Shown piece after piece: positions 51,766-60,813 of a DNA stretch of 64,000 bases (its first letter is position 1; each line of letters starts with the position of its first letter). Below the pieces are notes generated by a model. That model worked only from the letters and a program-made list of their open reading frames with translations. It did not search any database and was not told the origin of the DNA. The translations under genes and the position numbers were made by a program. Source of the stretch: Chondrilla cf. caribensis (lineage: Eukaryota > Porifera > Demospongiae > Chondrillida > Chondrillidae); NCBI GenBank assembly GCA_964020155.1, contig OZ026567.1, forward strand, positions 2,224,930-2,288,929, in the 5' to 3' direction.

Positions 51766-53264
51766 TGTGTCGTGTGTGTGCAAGTACACATGTGTGTGAA
51801 ATTATATTTACATATGTACACTATTTTTAACCTGTACATGCATTACATTATAACCTAGTTAAGGCAAACCCCCTTAAAGTTAATTTTTTGCTAAACAAAA
51901 ACCAATTTTTGAGCATTATTTGTTTGGCTGTAGTAGTGTACATAGTGTTCATGCAAGCAAATCCTGATAAGAAAACATCTGATAACAAAACTTATTTATG
52001 GGTTGTTATATTAGTCTGCCTTGATGAGTTCTACTGTACATAAAACAAGAACACATAGCATACACTGGTGTGGGCGCATTCAATGGGAAGATCCAACAGG
52101 TATACAAGATGCATACCATTGAGTGGGCATGTAATATAGTGGGACCTCTCTATTACAAACCTCTGAATAGCAGAAACCTCTATAATAAGGACACCATTCT
52201 GTGTCCCAGTGTAGTACCGTGGTGTATTAAGTGACCTCTAAATAGAGGACACCTCTGTAATAAGCACTAAAATCAAGGTCCCAAAGTGTCCGTAATAGAG
52301 AGGTTCCACTGTAGTCTCCTACCCTGGCATTTGGTTGCCTCGCTTGACCAACACTGTGTTCACCATGGGTAAAGAGCCTGATGTGATATGTGAGGATAGG
52401 ATCTTTCAAATAACTGCAGTGGTGTTCTCCAATTGAGAGCTGTCACATATTCATTTATTAAGTTTGTCCTTTTTAATGACAAACATTAATATTTGTTTTC
52501 TATTTCCCTGCTTATTGCTAGTGCTATTATTGATCGGTGTGATTCTTAAGCACAAAAGGAGAGATAAGGAAGAGCAATATGGTGTGGATGAGGTGCGTTA
52601 CAATCCAGATGTATATCCCGAAGTTGCATTCTCTGATGACCCCTTCGGGGTGAATGAAGGTGAAGAAGATGTGACGATTCACAATAATATATATGATTCC
52701 ATTGACAATTATAATGTGCCGATTTTCCCTGAAGGACGAAATCACTATGAAGTGCAGCAGCATTCTCCTCTCGATGAAGGTGAAGTACAAGAGGAGAACA
52801 CAGAGGAGGAAGTCAAGGCCAGCTATGACACTCCTTTACCCACCCAGCAAGATGGGGAAGACACTACTGCTGTACCAATGGGATATAAAGAATTGGACCC
52901 AGACACCATGATGGAGGAAATTGACCATAAGTATCAAGGTACGTTTGCTAACAAAGATGATGACGATTATGACATCCCACTCACACTTGGACGCCACCTT
53001 GTCGGCATGTCAAATACCAAGAAACCTGTTACTGAGGAAGGATACAAGAATGTAGATGAGGACAGTAACGTAGGGGAGGGGGGTGAGAATGTAGACCCAG
53101 GTGATGATAATCAACAGCCATTGATCATTGATGATGATGTCAGTGACCAGAAAACTGCCACTGATGAGGGACGGCAAAATGTTGGTGGTGATGAGGATTA
53201 CCAGTCCATGAAGGATGAAGATGATCAGGTGTTGATAACAGATGAAGATGCAACATTGATCTAA
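31557..53264 (+). CDS. Receptor B: tandem paralogue of receptor A
   Basis: Sixteen exons: 31557-31672, 32088-32228, 32577-32686, 32757-32852, 32919-33089, 33226-33348, 33953-34048, 34153-34275, 34990-35112, 41537-43308, 43483-43612, 45043-48678, 48872-49378, 49636-49664, 51395-51443 and 52522-53264. The sum is 7965 bases, 2654 residues. Each exon has the same length as in receptor A except exon 13, which gains 102 bases: one extra Cys-rich TNFR/GCC2-like repeat, four instead of three. Domain order is otherwise the same, with furin-type sites RKKR and RNKR. In the first 110 residues after the exon 12 methionine I count 8 differences from receptor A; the cytoplasmic tail differs much more. The tail has 12 tyrosines, keeps YDSI, YDIP, YQSM and the terminal TLI, and has YKNV where A has YQHV. 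No frameshift or stop was found, so both paralogues look functional. Intron 9 is inflated by the Penelope-like insertion. Confidence 0.9.
35390..35402. repeat. Target site duplication, left
   Basis: CACTTTCAAAGGT lies here and recurs at 40680-40692, bracketing the whole composite Penelope-like insertion. The flanking sequences (about 35265-35389 and 40693-41260) are also missing from receptor A, so the retroelement landed in an older insertion. Confidence 0.85.
35628..38036 (-). CDS. Penelope-like element protein: reverse transcriptase plus GIY-YIG endonuclease
   Basis: The 802-residue open frame is intact. An N-terminal Lys/Arg-rich, probably coiled-coil region is followed by a reverse transcriptase with [36 protein letters not shown] and the catalytic YVDD. 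Near the C-terminus, a CRDC motif and [10 protein letters not shown] with a following RLSEHK mark a GIY-YIG endonuclease, the domain pair specific to Penelope-like elements. It would copy element RNA at a nicked target. The first two methionines lie in the end sequence of upstream unit A, so the start appears to be supplied by the tandem repeat. Codon use and GC content are higher than in neighbouring host DNA. The closest clade (Penelope, Poseidon or Neptune) was not decided. Confidence 0.92.
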   Translation of the reverse strand: MDTHTAMNPYHIIQRSERTTVKLVYRLKHAQEKQARLKNHLTFLIRCRENRITPTGLRVNLPLRSPGARKIARRTELALLRLLIRDSRHKKAKSEREINALSEEIKALVKTEQWTELETWCSSTTEKIGSETKAKQIQKFERLRAKQQLMHQLDQDRVVKNFSHRILTENEKEVLSRGLNFAVTPKQIPTLEIIAATEATASQLNTDTAQLLRHKMSSILSTAKPPKSNLSKELHKSVKSLREDHNIVILPADKGNATVVLDRTDYVNKMESLLEDNAYKKVKRNPTSKVETKISTALKECENKGYITSKKRLSLAHQFSAPPQIYGLPKIHKEGIPLRPIVAAIGSPTHRLAKELARILSPLAGKSPSHVRNSADFTNQIHHISFQETDIMASFDVVSLFTKIPVDEALHVISQRLQQDDTLKDRTSIPIPDLCALVELCLKSTYFQFGESFYEQVEGAAMGSPLSPIVANVFMENFETRALDTSSKKPKMWHRYVDDVFVIWPHGDQLLEEFHQHLNRQNPSIQFTVEREAEGKIAFLDVQLKREGTKIHTSVFRKRTHTDRYLNFDSNHPAKTKRGIIQCLKNRAEKVCDDSTRWQEINHLQRVFKANGYPNAVVKRNLRPRPRPTSTTEPPTDETPPKLFLPYISGISERIDRICRPLGIKTVYKSNNTLRSALVNVKQPREDKKKKGVVYEVPCRDCDSVYIGETSRTLEKRLSEHKNAVKKHDTNNGIAVHAWNLQHQVDWDAAKTRATEEHYWKRRVLEALHIHQQQQSSNLDCGLAINPSWLPLLDKPTDSRQR
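38003..38886 (-). mobile_element. Truncated Penelope unit A (pLTR-like)
   Basis: This carries the C-terminal part of the element frame (about 200 residues, including the GIY-YIG domain) and the full 3' region. It breaks off within the end of the reverse transcriptase region (about 38886). It directly precedes full unit B in the same orientation, the position where a pLTR would supply a promoter and leader. Confidence 0.88.
38904..40679 (+). pseudogene. Inverted, 5'-truncated Penelope unit C
   Basis: The plus-strand copy starts inside the N-terminal third of the protein and is open from about 38904 to the stop at 40487. It keeps YVDD and the GIY-YIG motifs but lacks the N-terminus and a proper start. 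Its 3' region, 40488-40679, matches that of unit B apart from about 33 terminal bases. The short filler at 38887-38903, with a repeated AGACAATGCCT word, marks the joint with unit A. Confidence 0.88.
41193..41253. repeat. Hairpin-forming inverted repeat
   Basis: ACTACACGCTCTCTATGCAG is matched, with small differences, by an inverted CTGCATAGAGAATGTGTAGT about 15 bases downstream. It lies in receptor B intron 9, in the block absent from receptor A, and may be one end of the older element that received the Penelope insertion. Confidence 0.65.
43720..44960. repeat. Nest of small inverted-repeat elements in receptor B intron 11
   Basis: Several short elements of the GGCGGATTAA family are packed here. 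The clearest, 44234-44313, has ends TGAAACCTTGATAATCCACC and, inverted, GGTGGATTAATGAGGTTTCA. Others near 44820-44900 share GGCAGATTATAGGGG words. Receptor A has a different, foldback-containing insertion in this intron. No coding exon was seen. Confidence 0.6.
49998..50753. mobile_element. Mutator-like non-autonomous element with long TIRs and a captured helicase fragment
   Basis: Inverted arms of about 70 bases (left about 49999-50070, right about 50684-50752) begin TCTGACGTAGCCCAGACCC. The element is flanked by the perfect 11-bp duplication GTTCCCGACTA at 49987-49997 and 50754-50764. Long arms and 9-11-bp duplications are typical of Mutator-like elements. There is no transposase; instead the interior carries a host-gene-like fragment at 50160-50357. 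This is the Pack-MULE plan. It lies in receptor B intron 14 and is absent from receptor A. Confidence 0.82.
50157..50357 (+). pseudogene. Captured fragment of a RecQ/DEAD-like helicase
   Basis: The 66-residue frame inside the Mutator-like element contains [16 protein letters not shown] and then [16 protein letters not shown]. This matches the start of a RecQ-type helicase domain: the glutamine-motif region followed by motif I. The usual GxGKS of motif I reads AFGKS here. The frame ends soon after motif I, and later helicase motifs are absent. It is a captured piece, not a working helicase; which gene donated it is unknown. Confidence 0.6.
51685..51785. repeat. (TG)n microsatellite in receptor B
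   Basis: A long TG dinucleotide tract lies in the intron before the last exon of receptor B. It is the orthologous position of the shorter tract at 23085-23160. Confidence 0.9.
52136..52313. mobile_element. Tc1/mariner-like MITE
   Basis: The ends read AGTGGGACCTCTCTATTAC and, inverted, AGTGGAACCTCTCTATTACGG, with TA on both outer sides. It is about 178 bases, without coding capacity, and absent from the same intron of receptor A. The TA target and end sequence fit Tc1/mariner-derived MITEs; this call rests on end style only. Confidence 0.7.
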
Positions 53265-54469
53265 TACTTTAAATTTGATAACTTTCTACATGATATTAAA
53301 CTTCAGGACATCACATTATTTACGTGATAGCACTTATTTACACATGAAAAAAGTTAAGCTTTTACAGTAGTTGTTGTAGTGAATAACATTCCACTCTCAC
53401 TGTACTTAGTTAGTATAATATTATTATATTTGTACATTGATTAATAGTATAATCAGCATTTAATTACGGATTTTTGATAATGTTATAAATACGCACTAAA
53501 TGCCAAATTATACTGTATGTATATATCATTAATATTATTACTTTAAATGTATACGAGGTAATAGGTATAATATACATCATATTATTGTAATATCATATGA
53601 TATAATATAAAGGTTACATTATATTATAATAATATATATATAGGAGAGGTTTAATTGGCTTCCATATTGTATATACATAATATTATAGAATCTAGTACAT
53701 AGATAGTGGAATGCTATTTGAGTTTATAATAATAATATCCATGATATATATCCCACTTGAGCTCCCCACCGGACCCTTCAAACTATCAGGTAGATGTTGG
53801 GTTCACGTGACCCCTTAACCCTTGATCCTGGCTCAGTCTTCCATATATTGGAGTCCAAATTCAAACCCATGACTCAACTAGTACAGTTAGCTGCATGGAG
53901 TACAGGTACAGACTTTTTGAGTTTTACCACTCTATATATTATACTGATCTCCAGAATCTGTGATGAACGCATCTAGGTACATATTATATTATATAGAAGG
54001 GAATCCGTGGGCTGAGTATAGTCACCTGATAGACTTGATGGCTGAGCATATTGTGTATGCTTATATCTTTCAGGTGCTCTTGATCATGAAGAAATAAAAT
54101 TGAACCCATTCAGCGATGGTTAAGGGTATAAGGTAGGGGTGGTTTTCCTGTTGTAATCACTTAACTACTTCTTGTAATTAATTGATTTGCCTGCATCATT
54201 AACAATAACCAGACTTGTAATGAAAATCGATTATAATTAATTGCACGTCCCAGCATTATATTTTAATAGCTGTAATCTTACATATATGCAGTGAAAACTA
54301 TACAATAATAATTTTAATGTTACACAAAATTAAAATGATTTCATAAATGTACACTGACTATGTTTATTATGCACGTATGTACATAATATAATTCACACAT
54401 GCTTATCATCAAGTGATTGCTTTCTGACTAATATGTACTATACTGCCAGCACTGCATACATAAGTACAC
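53265..54469. other. Convergent spacer between receptor B and CFAP300
   Basis: Very AT-rich spacer, with TATATA and ATTAT runs near 53560-53660. No exon was recognised. It should hold the 3' untranslated regions of two genes that run toward each other. It is paralogous to 24331-25759 but diverged, with several indels. Confidence 0.6.
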
Positions 54470-57400
54470 CTAGACCCAGGTGTGAGTTATACACTTTGCA
54501 ATTTTCTTGTTTGCATCAACAACAACAAAACAAAAGTTTTGGAAATGCTCTGCAGATCCTGGGAAGACCACTTTGTCTCCAATCTACAACATTACAGAAG
54601 AACAAGGAATGATTGAGATACAAGTACTAAAGGTTGGCATATGTGCATACAGATGAGATGAATGGGCCACTTGAATAATTGGTGAGCAATCAAACATTAT
54701 GAAGGTAACATCCAGCCTGACTCGTTATCATCAATCTACAATTCTTTCTCACCATTATTGATATCTTGAATACATGTGAAACAACACTGATTTCCAATGT
54801 ATTGGGGTCCTTGACTACACTGAAATATAAGAGAGCACACATTGCTATGCTTATACTCATGGAGTACATACATGTAAGTACATAATATAATATTATGTGC
54901 AATATGTAGTTGTACTGTACCATCTTTCAGCAGGAAACAAGGGAAATAGACGGATTAGATAGTACCATACTGAGGTTAAAGCCCCAGGGGACTATTTAAT
55001 TTATTCCCCATGTACCCCTGCTGAAAGGTGGTACAACAAACTTGTGCCATAGCAACAGTACAATTATAGGCACGAATTGTTGCATTGTGTTGTCATGGCA
55101 TTAATGAAGTGCTGCTATTCAATCAATTCGCCCTTTTTGAGAGAACAGGTGTCTATAGGGGCTTGACGCCCCCCGGCTGTGCATCCACAGGATATAGACA
55201 CACAGCACCACCTTTGGTCTTACCCCACACTGGGATACAATCTATGCTGTTAAATAAATTAACGTTAACCTGCCATAATTCCTAATAATACAATGCATTT
55301 CAGAGATTGTAACTTGATATTTATTATTAGCGCATATGTATATTATATTTGTACAGGATAGGCACATTCAGAAGTGGCAGGTTAGCAAGAATACAATGTA
55401 TATACATACACTATATCCAATATTACATTTATTACATATTCATCCTCACCTGATCAGTTCTTTATACAGTCCTCTTGTCACTTCAAGATAAGGTTTGACA
55501 CTGTCTTCATACTGCAATTAAATGAACACATAATAATGTTTGCACCAAGGTATACAGAGACAGCCAAACCCCCTTATTTTAAACAGGCACAAATTGCGTT
55601 ATAAGCAAACATTTACCAGTATGATAAAATAACACGTGATCTTTTTACTATGCAATTTCCCTTGCAATAGTGGGGCTAATAGTTGAATTCGGTACTTTCA
55701 TTTGCCACGTACAGTATATCAAGAATTACACATGTTACACATGTTGCAAGGGAGTTGGATAAAAGATGGTTCCACTGTTCTTAATAACCAGCAGTATAAA
55801 GAATAGCATAAACATACCTGGCATATGGGACCACCTATGCAAAGATGAGTAAATAACTGGAACAAAAATTCCGACCTGTCTTTTTCATCATAGAGTCCAT
55901 AATTATCTGAATCCTCCAATAGCAGTAGCTATGATGCATTGAAAGATACACAACACAGAAATGCCAACGTGGCAGTGATACCACATACAGTACAACCTTG
56001 GTTATCTGAACCCTGGGGAAATTACGATTTAAGAAGTGGGGGTCAGTTAGAGGAGACGTTGGGATAACTGAAGCTAATTAAACATACAAATAAAATAGAA
56101 ATTGGTCTTCATCATAACTAACTAACCATCACAAAATACACTAAAGCCTTTTGAAAACAACCATTAAATCAAAAGAAATACCTCCTTATACTTCCTCACA
56201 AGCTATTTCAGACACTCAAAACTTCCATAGTACAAGTCATTCTACGTCACACCATTGGTAATGGTGTAGTATTAAAATGGATGAAGCAACAATTGCTGGT
56301 TGTTCAGATAACAGAGGGTTCCGATAACCAGGACAAATACAATTAAAGTTACCTTTCTTAGTTCATCGTCCACTGGAATATCCTCATAGTCTTCATGAAA
56401 GCACTTACAGATACTCCCAGATTCCCGAACTATGCCTGTAAGGACAATACTCACTGTACAGTGTACACCAATGAAATTTGTACATTGATATGAAGGTAGG
56501 GAAAGGGTTTGGGCTGATTGGAGAGTTCAAAGCATTTATATGCATATAATAGACATTCCAAACAATATATCAGGTAAAAATATTAAACTGTACATCAAAA
56601 TTTCAGCACATATACACGTACGTACAAAGGTCCCGTACCCACAATATTATGTTTTTCCCAGGTGTATACATGTTCCACATACACAATGAAAAACAGCTAG
56701 AGTGTTTGTGGAACACTTCGACACACAAACTATAGGCTATATAACATTCATCAATCATTCACGGATGAAGCAAAGAAGAGAGTTTCCTTCTGCCTTTTGA
56801 GTACAATACCAACATCAGATGACTGGGTTATGATAGAGTGAAGTGTACTATAGTCACCAGACCACCTCTCCATACATTTGTTGGTCTGGGAATAATACTA
56901 ACACATGCATAGCATATACTTTACACATACATTTCCACATGATTAAAGGACATCTCACCTCCATCATACAATTTGTCAAAGATAGCCATATCAATCAATG
57001 TACATGGGATATCTTGTATGCTGATAGTTGAATGTTCACCTGAGATAGCTACTTCTAATTGGTTTATCTACAAAGATTTATAAAAGATCACTGATTGGTA
57101 CAAATACCTCTATCATAACATCTGCACCTTGGTATACTTCAAATAGTGTATTCGTAAACTACCTAATTTCACTAATTCATATTATATAAGTGAAAATTGG
57201 CTATACCTTCACATACAAGGGTTAGGGAACACATACAGAGAAGGGAATTCCTTCATAAGTTGATATTTGTCCATAGCTAGGTCTGGCTGAAATATCATGC
57301 TGACACACCCACTCTCCAATGAGCTATGCAAGAAGGTGCTTAGCGTGGTACTTCACAAAGTGCAAGGGGAAACACATCAATTTCAATCATGGAATAATTC

Positions 57401-58165
57401 CCAATAATGTTGGTATATGTATAGCCAGCACACAAGAAGTAAGTGGCTGTCTTCACCGTGACCTGGTAAGTTTTGGATACGGATTCTAATTGCTAGTAGA
57501 ACAATGTAGTTGTCCTTAAGAGATTGGAATTTCGAAGCAGTAATCTGCTACATGATAATTACAAGTTACCAAAATGTTAAATTCCATTTTACCTCGAGTG
57601 AATTGACACCTTTCTCACCTGCAATGCAGCATGGACGTTGCAATCTCGTAAAAAATCTTCACAAAAAGCCCTTTTCTGGTAAGACTGAAAGTGTTTGTTG
57701 AAGGAAAATGAAACAACTTGGAAACAGCTCTCTAAACGACGCGTAGGCTGCAAATGATAGGTACACGAGGGTAGATCTAGAATCTTAAGACTCAACGTGA
57801 AGAATTGCCGAAACACATGAATTATGTAGTTTAGAAGAATAGAAGGGTCATGTAGGAAGAACGACCCTAACCCCAGCCCCAACCCTAACCTCATCACGTA
57901 GAACACAACGGCGCTGGGGGGTCGTTCTTCCTACATGATCCGAATAGAACTGTCTGTCGCTATGTGCAATACCTTGTCTTTCGGGGTAACAAGGTTCCTA
58001 TAATGGAAGATAACGGAACGAGATAAGTTCACAATTTGAACATGAAAACGTCTTACAAATGAAACTTGACACGTACCATTTTTCAAGAAATTCCTTCGAT
58101 TCTTCTAAACAATTGAATCTTTCCTTCAGGGGCTGGAAATAAAATTTTTCTTCCGAAGCAGCCAT
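54470..58165 (-). CDS. CFAP300: CFAP300 (C11orf70), cilia- and flagella-associated protein
   Basis: Eight exons on the minus strand: 58165-58073, 57747-57619, 57067-56959, 56435-56353, 55928-55818, 55511-55450, 54819-54753 and 54583-54470. Phases are consistent and give about 255 residues, close to the 267 of human CFAP300. Recognisable blocks in order are FNKHFQSYQKRAF, CTLIDMAIFDKLYD, DDELRK, DRSEFLFQLFTHLCIGGPIC, YEDSVKPYLE, VVKDPNTLEISV and FCFVVVDANKKIA. The human protein has matching blocks such as FQSYRK, EEFLF and LCLGG. Known role: a cytoplasmic factor needed to assemble axonemal dynein arms in motile cilia. The start methionine was chosen because an upstream one (58198) adds residues with no family match. 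It diverges from XRCC2 with 112 bases between start codons. Its last exons were copied to 25760-28029. Confidence 0.92.
55988..56333. mobile_element. Tigger/pogo-like MITE in CFAP300 intron 4
   Basis: The left end CAGTACAACCTTGGTTATC and a right end that reads, inverted, CCTGGTTATCGGAACCC share the GGTTATCnGAACCC core typical of pogo/Tigger-derived repeats. The interior has no coding frame. This stretch falls inside the segment deleted from the CFAP300 pseudogene. The superfamily call is by end style. Confidence 0.55.
57845..57941. mobile_element. 97-base MITE with perfect 8-bp target duplication
   Basis: The arms GGTCATGTAGGAAGAACGAC and its near-perfect inverted partner GTCGTTCTTCCTACATGATC enclose only about 50 bases. 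These include CCCTAACCCCAGCCCC, which looks telomere-like. GAATAGAA flanks both sides at 57837-57844 and 57942-57949. An 8-bp duplication suggests a hAT-mobilised MITE. It sits in CFAP300 intron 1. Confidence 0.88.
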
Positions 58166-58277
58166 TTTATTGTCACGTGACAGAAATAAGCCCGCCATAA
58201 CGTCGAACTTCTAGTGTCGAGGAGGATATTTTGAACTCAAGCTGAAGCTACAGATAACTCCATAATTCGTCCATGTT
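58166..58277. promoter_or_regulatory. Bidirectional CFAP300/XRCC2 promoter
   Basis: Only 112 bases separate the two start codons, so the core promoters must overlap this stretch. It contains the palindrome GTCACGTGAC at 58172-58181, an extended E-box (CACGTG) of the kind bound by USF/MITF-type bHLH-ZIP factors. No TATA box was seen. Use of the E-box is inference. Confidence 0.55.
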
Positions 58278-59609
58278 ATGATCAAAAAGGAAACAGCTGC
58301 TCAAGTAAGTGCGGGAGATTTGTCGTTCCAGACGCTGTAAGTGAGGAACTAGATTAGTGATCTTGACCGCACTATCCTGTAAAGTGATAAGAATTGTGAG
58401 ATTTTATCTACCGGCGACGTGCCCAGCCACTGTTTGATAACGATAGTCAATGATTGTCCTCATTTAAATTTAATACCATCCGTATTCAATTTTCGGTTTT
58501 TAAGTAGATGGCAAATCAAAATATACGAGCCATAGCTATATTTCTAGTATGAATTGATAACACTCGCTCTGTTGAAGTGTGGCTACAAGATCACAGAGTT
58601 TTTGATGTTCATTAAAACGATATCAGACATAATAGAAGATTAATCCTCCTGTATTACGTCCTTTTCCCGACATTTGTAGCTATTTGCCCGACTTGGAACT
58701 CGGGATTATGGCAGTTTTGGACTCGAAGTATTCACAGACAACGAGGTACACCATGGTAGTCTCGTTGAAATTTGTGGAGAAGATAATGTAGGACAAATGA
58801 CCTTCATGTTCCACATGACTGTGCAGCATATAGCACAAAAGAGCAATGCTACTTCAAGCGAATCTTTCCATGGCACTGAAGAAGTAGTTTATATAACCAC
58901 CAAGTACAGCTTCAATATAACCTCTTTGTCTGATATGCTTGAAAGAAGGTTGGCAGAATTAAGTGGAAGCAGTGGTAATATAAGAGAATATCTAGCGAGT
59001 TATCTTCAAAGAATCCATATATTCTATTGTGGGTCAAGTTCAGAGCTGTTGCGTACCCTACTCACATTACAAGCCTTTATCACTGATCACCCTACTGTTA
59101 ATCTGGTTTTCATTGATGACATTGGGACTTTTTACTGGATGGACAGGCAAAGCACATCTTCATCAGGAAAGATGTACTCGGAAGAAGTAGCCAAGCCGCT
59201 TACATCAGCATTGTCTGAGTTGCTCCTCAACTGTCACATGGCTGTGGTAGTTTCAAAGCCTTCTTTATTCGGTAACAAACCCGAAGAACCTGTGGAATAC
59301 ATGCCTTCATTCTGGCAGAAGATGGTCACTCACAGGATCTTATTGAGTGAAAGTGGACATGTCTTAGGCTCCAGTGATGTTGCCAGAAGAATGTATTATG
59401 TGCCTCATCACAAACCAGAAGGCAGTATATCTTCTATCCCTGATCCGATTGTGTCTGTCTCCACATCTATGCATACAAACCCTTGTATGCAATATATGCA
59501 GATGACCAATTCCCTATACACTTTGTTTAAAGCCTGCAATTTACTTAGCCATAGGAAACCATGTTATTTTGTGATTATACCCTTTGGTATTGTAAATGTA
59601 ATTGGTTGA
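58278..59609 (+). CDS. XRCC2: XRCC2, RAD51 paralogue (homologous recombination)
   Basis: Exon 1, 58278-58304 (MIKKETAAQ), is followed by GTAAGT; exon 2, 58680-59609, starts after a pyrimidine-rich acceptor. Together they encode 318 residues against 280 in human. The N-terminus LFARLG matches the human LLARLEG block. Later blocks are SLSDMLERRL, IHIFYCGSSSELLRTLLTL, LVFIDDIGTFYWMDR (Walker B region) and SFWQKMVTHRILLSES. XRCC2 joins RAD51D in the BCDX2 complex, which helps load RAD51 on damaged DNA in the nucleus. The Walker A position reads GEDNVGQM, so the usual GK[ST] lysine and Ser/Thr are replaced. The last 50 or so residues do not resemble the family and may be a derived tail. It is head to head with CFAP300. 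Confidence 0.88.
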
Positions 59610-60135
59610 TATTCATTGTGATGAAATAAAGGAACTGAAAAGTATCATACAACGGCAACATTGAACAGCAATTTTACATACATGGAAGTTATTCAACTAA
59701 TTTGAACCTATACTTTTTGTGAAGATGAGAATGTAGTCTCTATAGCTACGTATGTGTTGGACCATGCAACGTTGCTCAAGTACGTATTTGTAGCCAGCAT
59801 ATTTGACTATAATATAGGTTGCATTAATATTGCATGCAGGATATATAGGTCATATGTTATGAAGTATACCAGAATATATGTACATATTACAAGCCCTTAC
59901 ACGCAGTATAATAATAATATTAATACAGATGACCAATTCCATATACACCTGGTTCAAGGCCTGTAATAATATTATTAATGTATATAGCAAACCATGCTAT
60001 TTTCAACAGTACTTTGGTAGTGTGAAATAATTATAATTGGTTGCATTTTATATTCAAAATAACAAATAGAAGTACTATATAATATTATATATACTGAACT
60101 GTAACAGTAACAGCATTCTATACATGGCATGTAGG
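59475..60135. repeat. Imperfect direct duplication of the XRCC2 3' end
   Basis: The segment about 59475-59690 (containing CAGATGACCAATTCC, AAACCATG, TTGGTAGT-like and AATTGGTTG words) is repeated with divergence at about 59890-60135. The second copy lies wholly downstream of the stop, so it is noncoding. It looks like an old local duplication of the last coding bases and 3' untranslated region. Confidence 0.65.
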
Positions 60136-60293
60136 TATATATAAAAAGAACCTATAACGTGCACTTCAAAATAAGAATTAAGGTAAATATAACAATGCAC
60201 TAGCTATAGACCCTAGGTATCAGTCAGTACACTAGTACGGTACAAGTAATAAACATGACTATACTTCGGTTGCATTTTGCAAGAGAGATTATT

Positions 60294-60479
<186 letters not shown>

Positions 60480-60490
<11 letters not shown>

Positions 60491-60813
60491 TGGACGCCAG
60501 TTGATGGAGGAAAGACAATTAATGATTCGTCACCGAACACTCCACTTGATTCAAAGGCGAGAGGGACAAAGTGATGAGAATGAGCAATGATCTTGTACAC
60601 ATCAAACTTGCGCCTAGCAGCCAATTCAGCTACTCGACCCACTCCTGATGAGGAAAGATGGAGATAGGAGTGTGCAAAAGTGTCCCAGACTGTGACATCC
60701 CATGCTAGCAGTTGGGATCTGAGCCAGGGTGTAATTGTCGCACCATCTGGACACTTGTCCGTTTGAGAGAGACCCACCGTTTCCAAGATTGAGGGAATGT
60801 TTGCGGATGCTGA
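60480..60813 (-). mobile_element. Fragment of a non-LTR retrotransposon ORF2 C-terminus
   Basis: A minus-strand open frame reads KCPDGATITPWLRSQLLAWD, then DVTVWDTFAHSYL and later FVPLAFESSGVFGDESL. This DG-x-PW...WDVT...DTFA pattern is one I know from the C-terminal end of reverse transcriptase proteins encoded by LINE-like elements of marine invertebrates. The catalytic domains are absent, and the frame runs into the CA repeat, so it is a short relic. Family assignment is from memory of the pattern. Confidence 0.6.

Larger units (their letters stand above)
28984..56560 (+). repeat. Segmental duplication, copy 2
   Basis: This is the second copy of the unit described for 5318-28100, in direct orientation. 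It is longer mainly because of the Penelope-like insertion at 35403-40679 and the Mutator-like insertion at 49998-50753. It contains the orphan kinase tail, receptor B and the 3' half of intact CFAP300. Confidence 0.9.
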
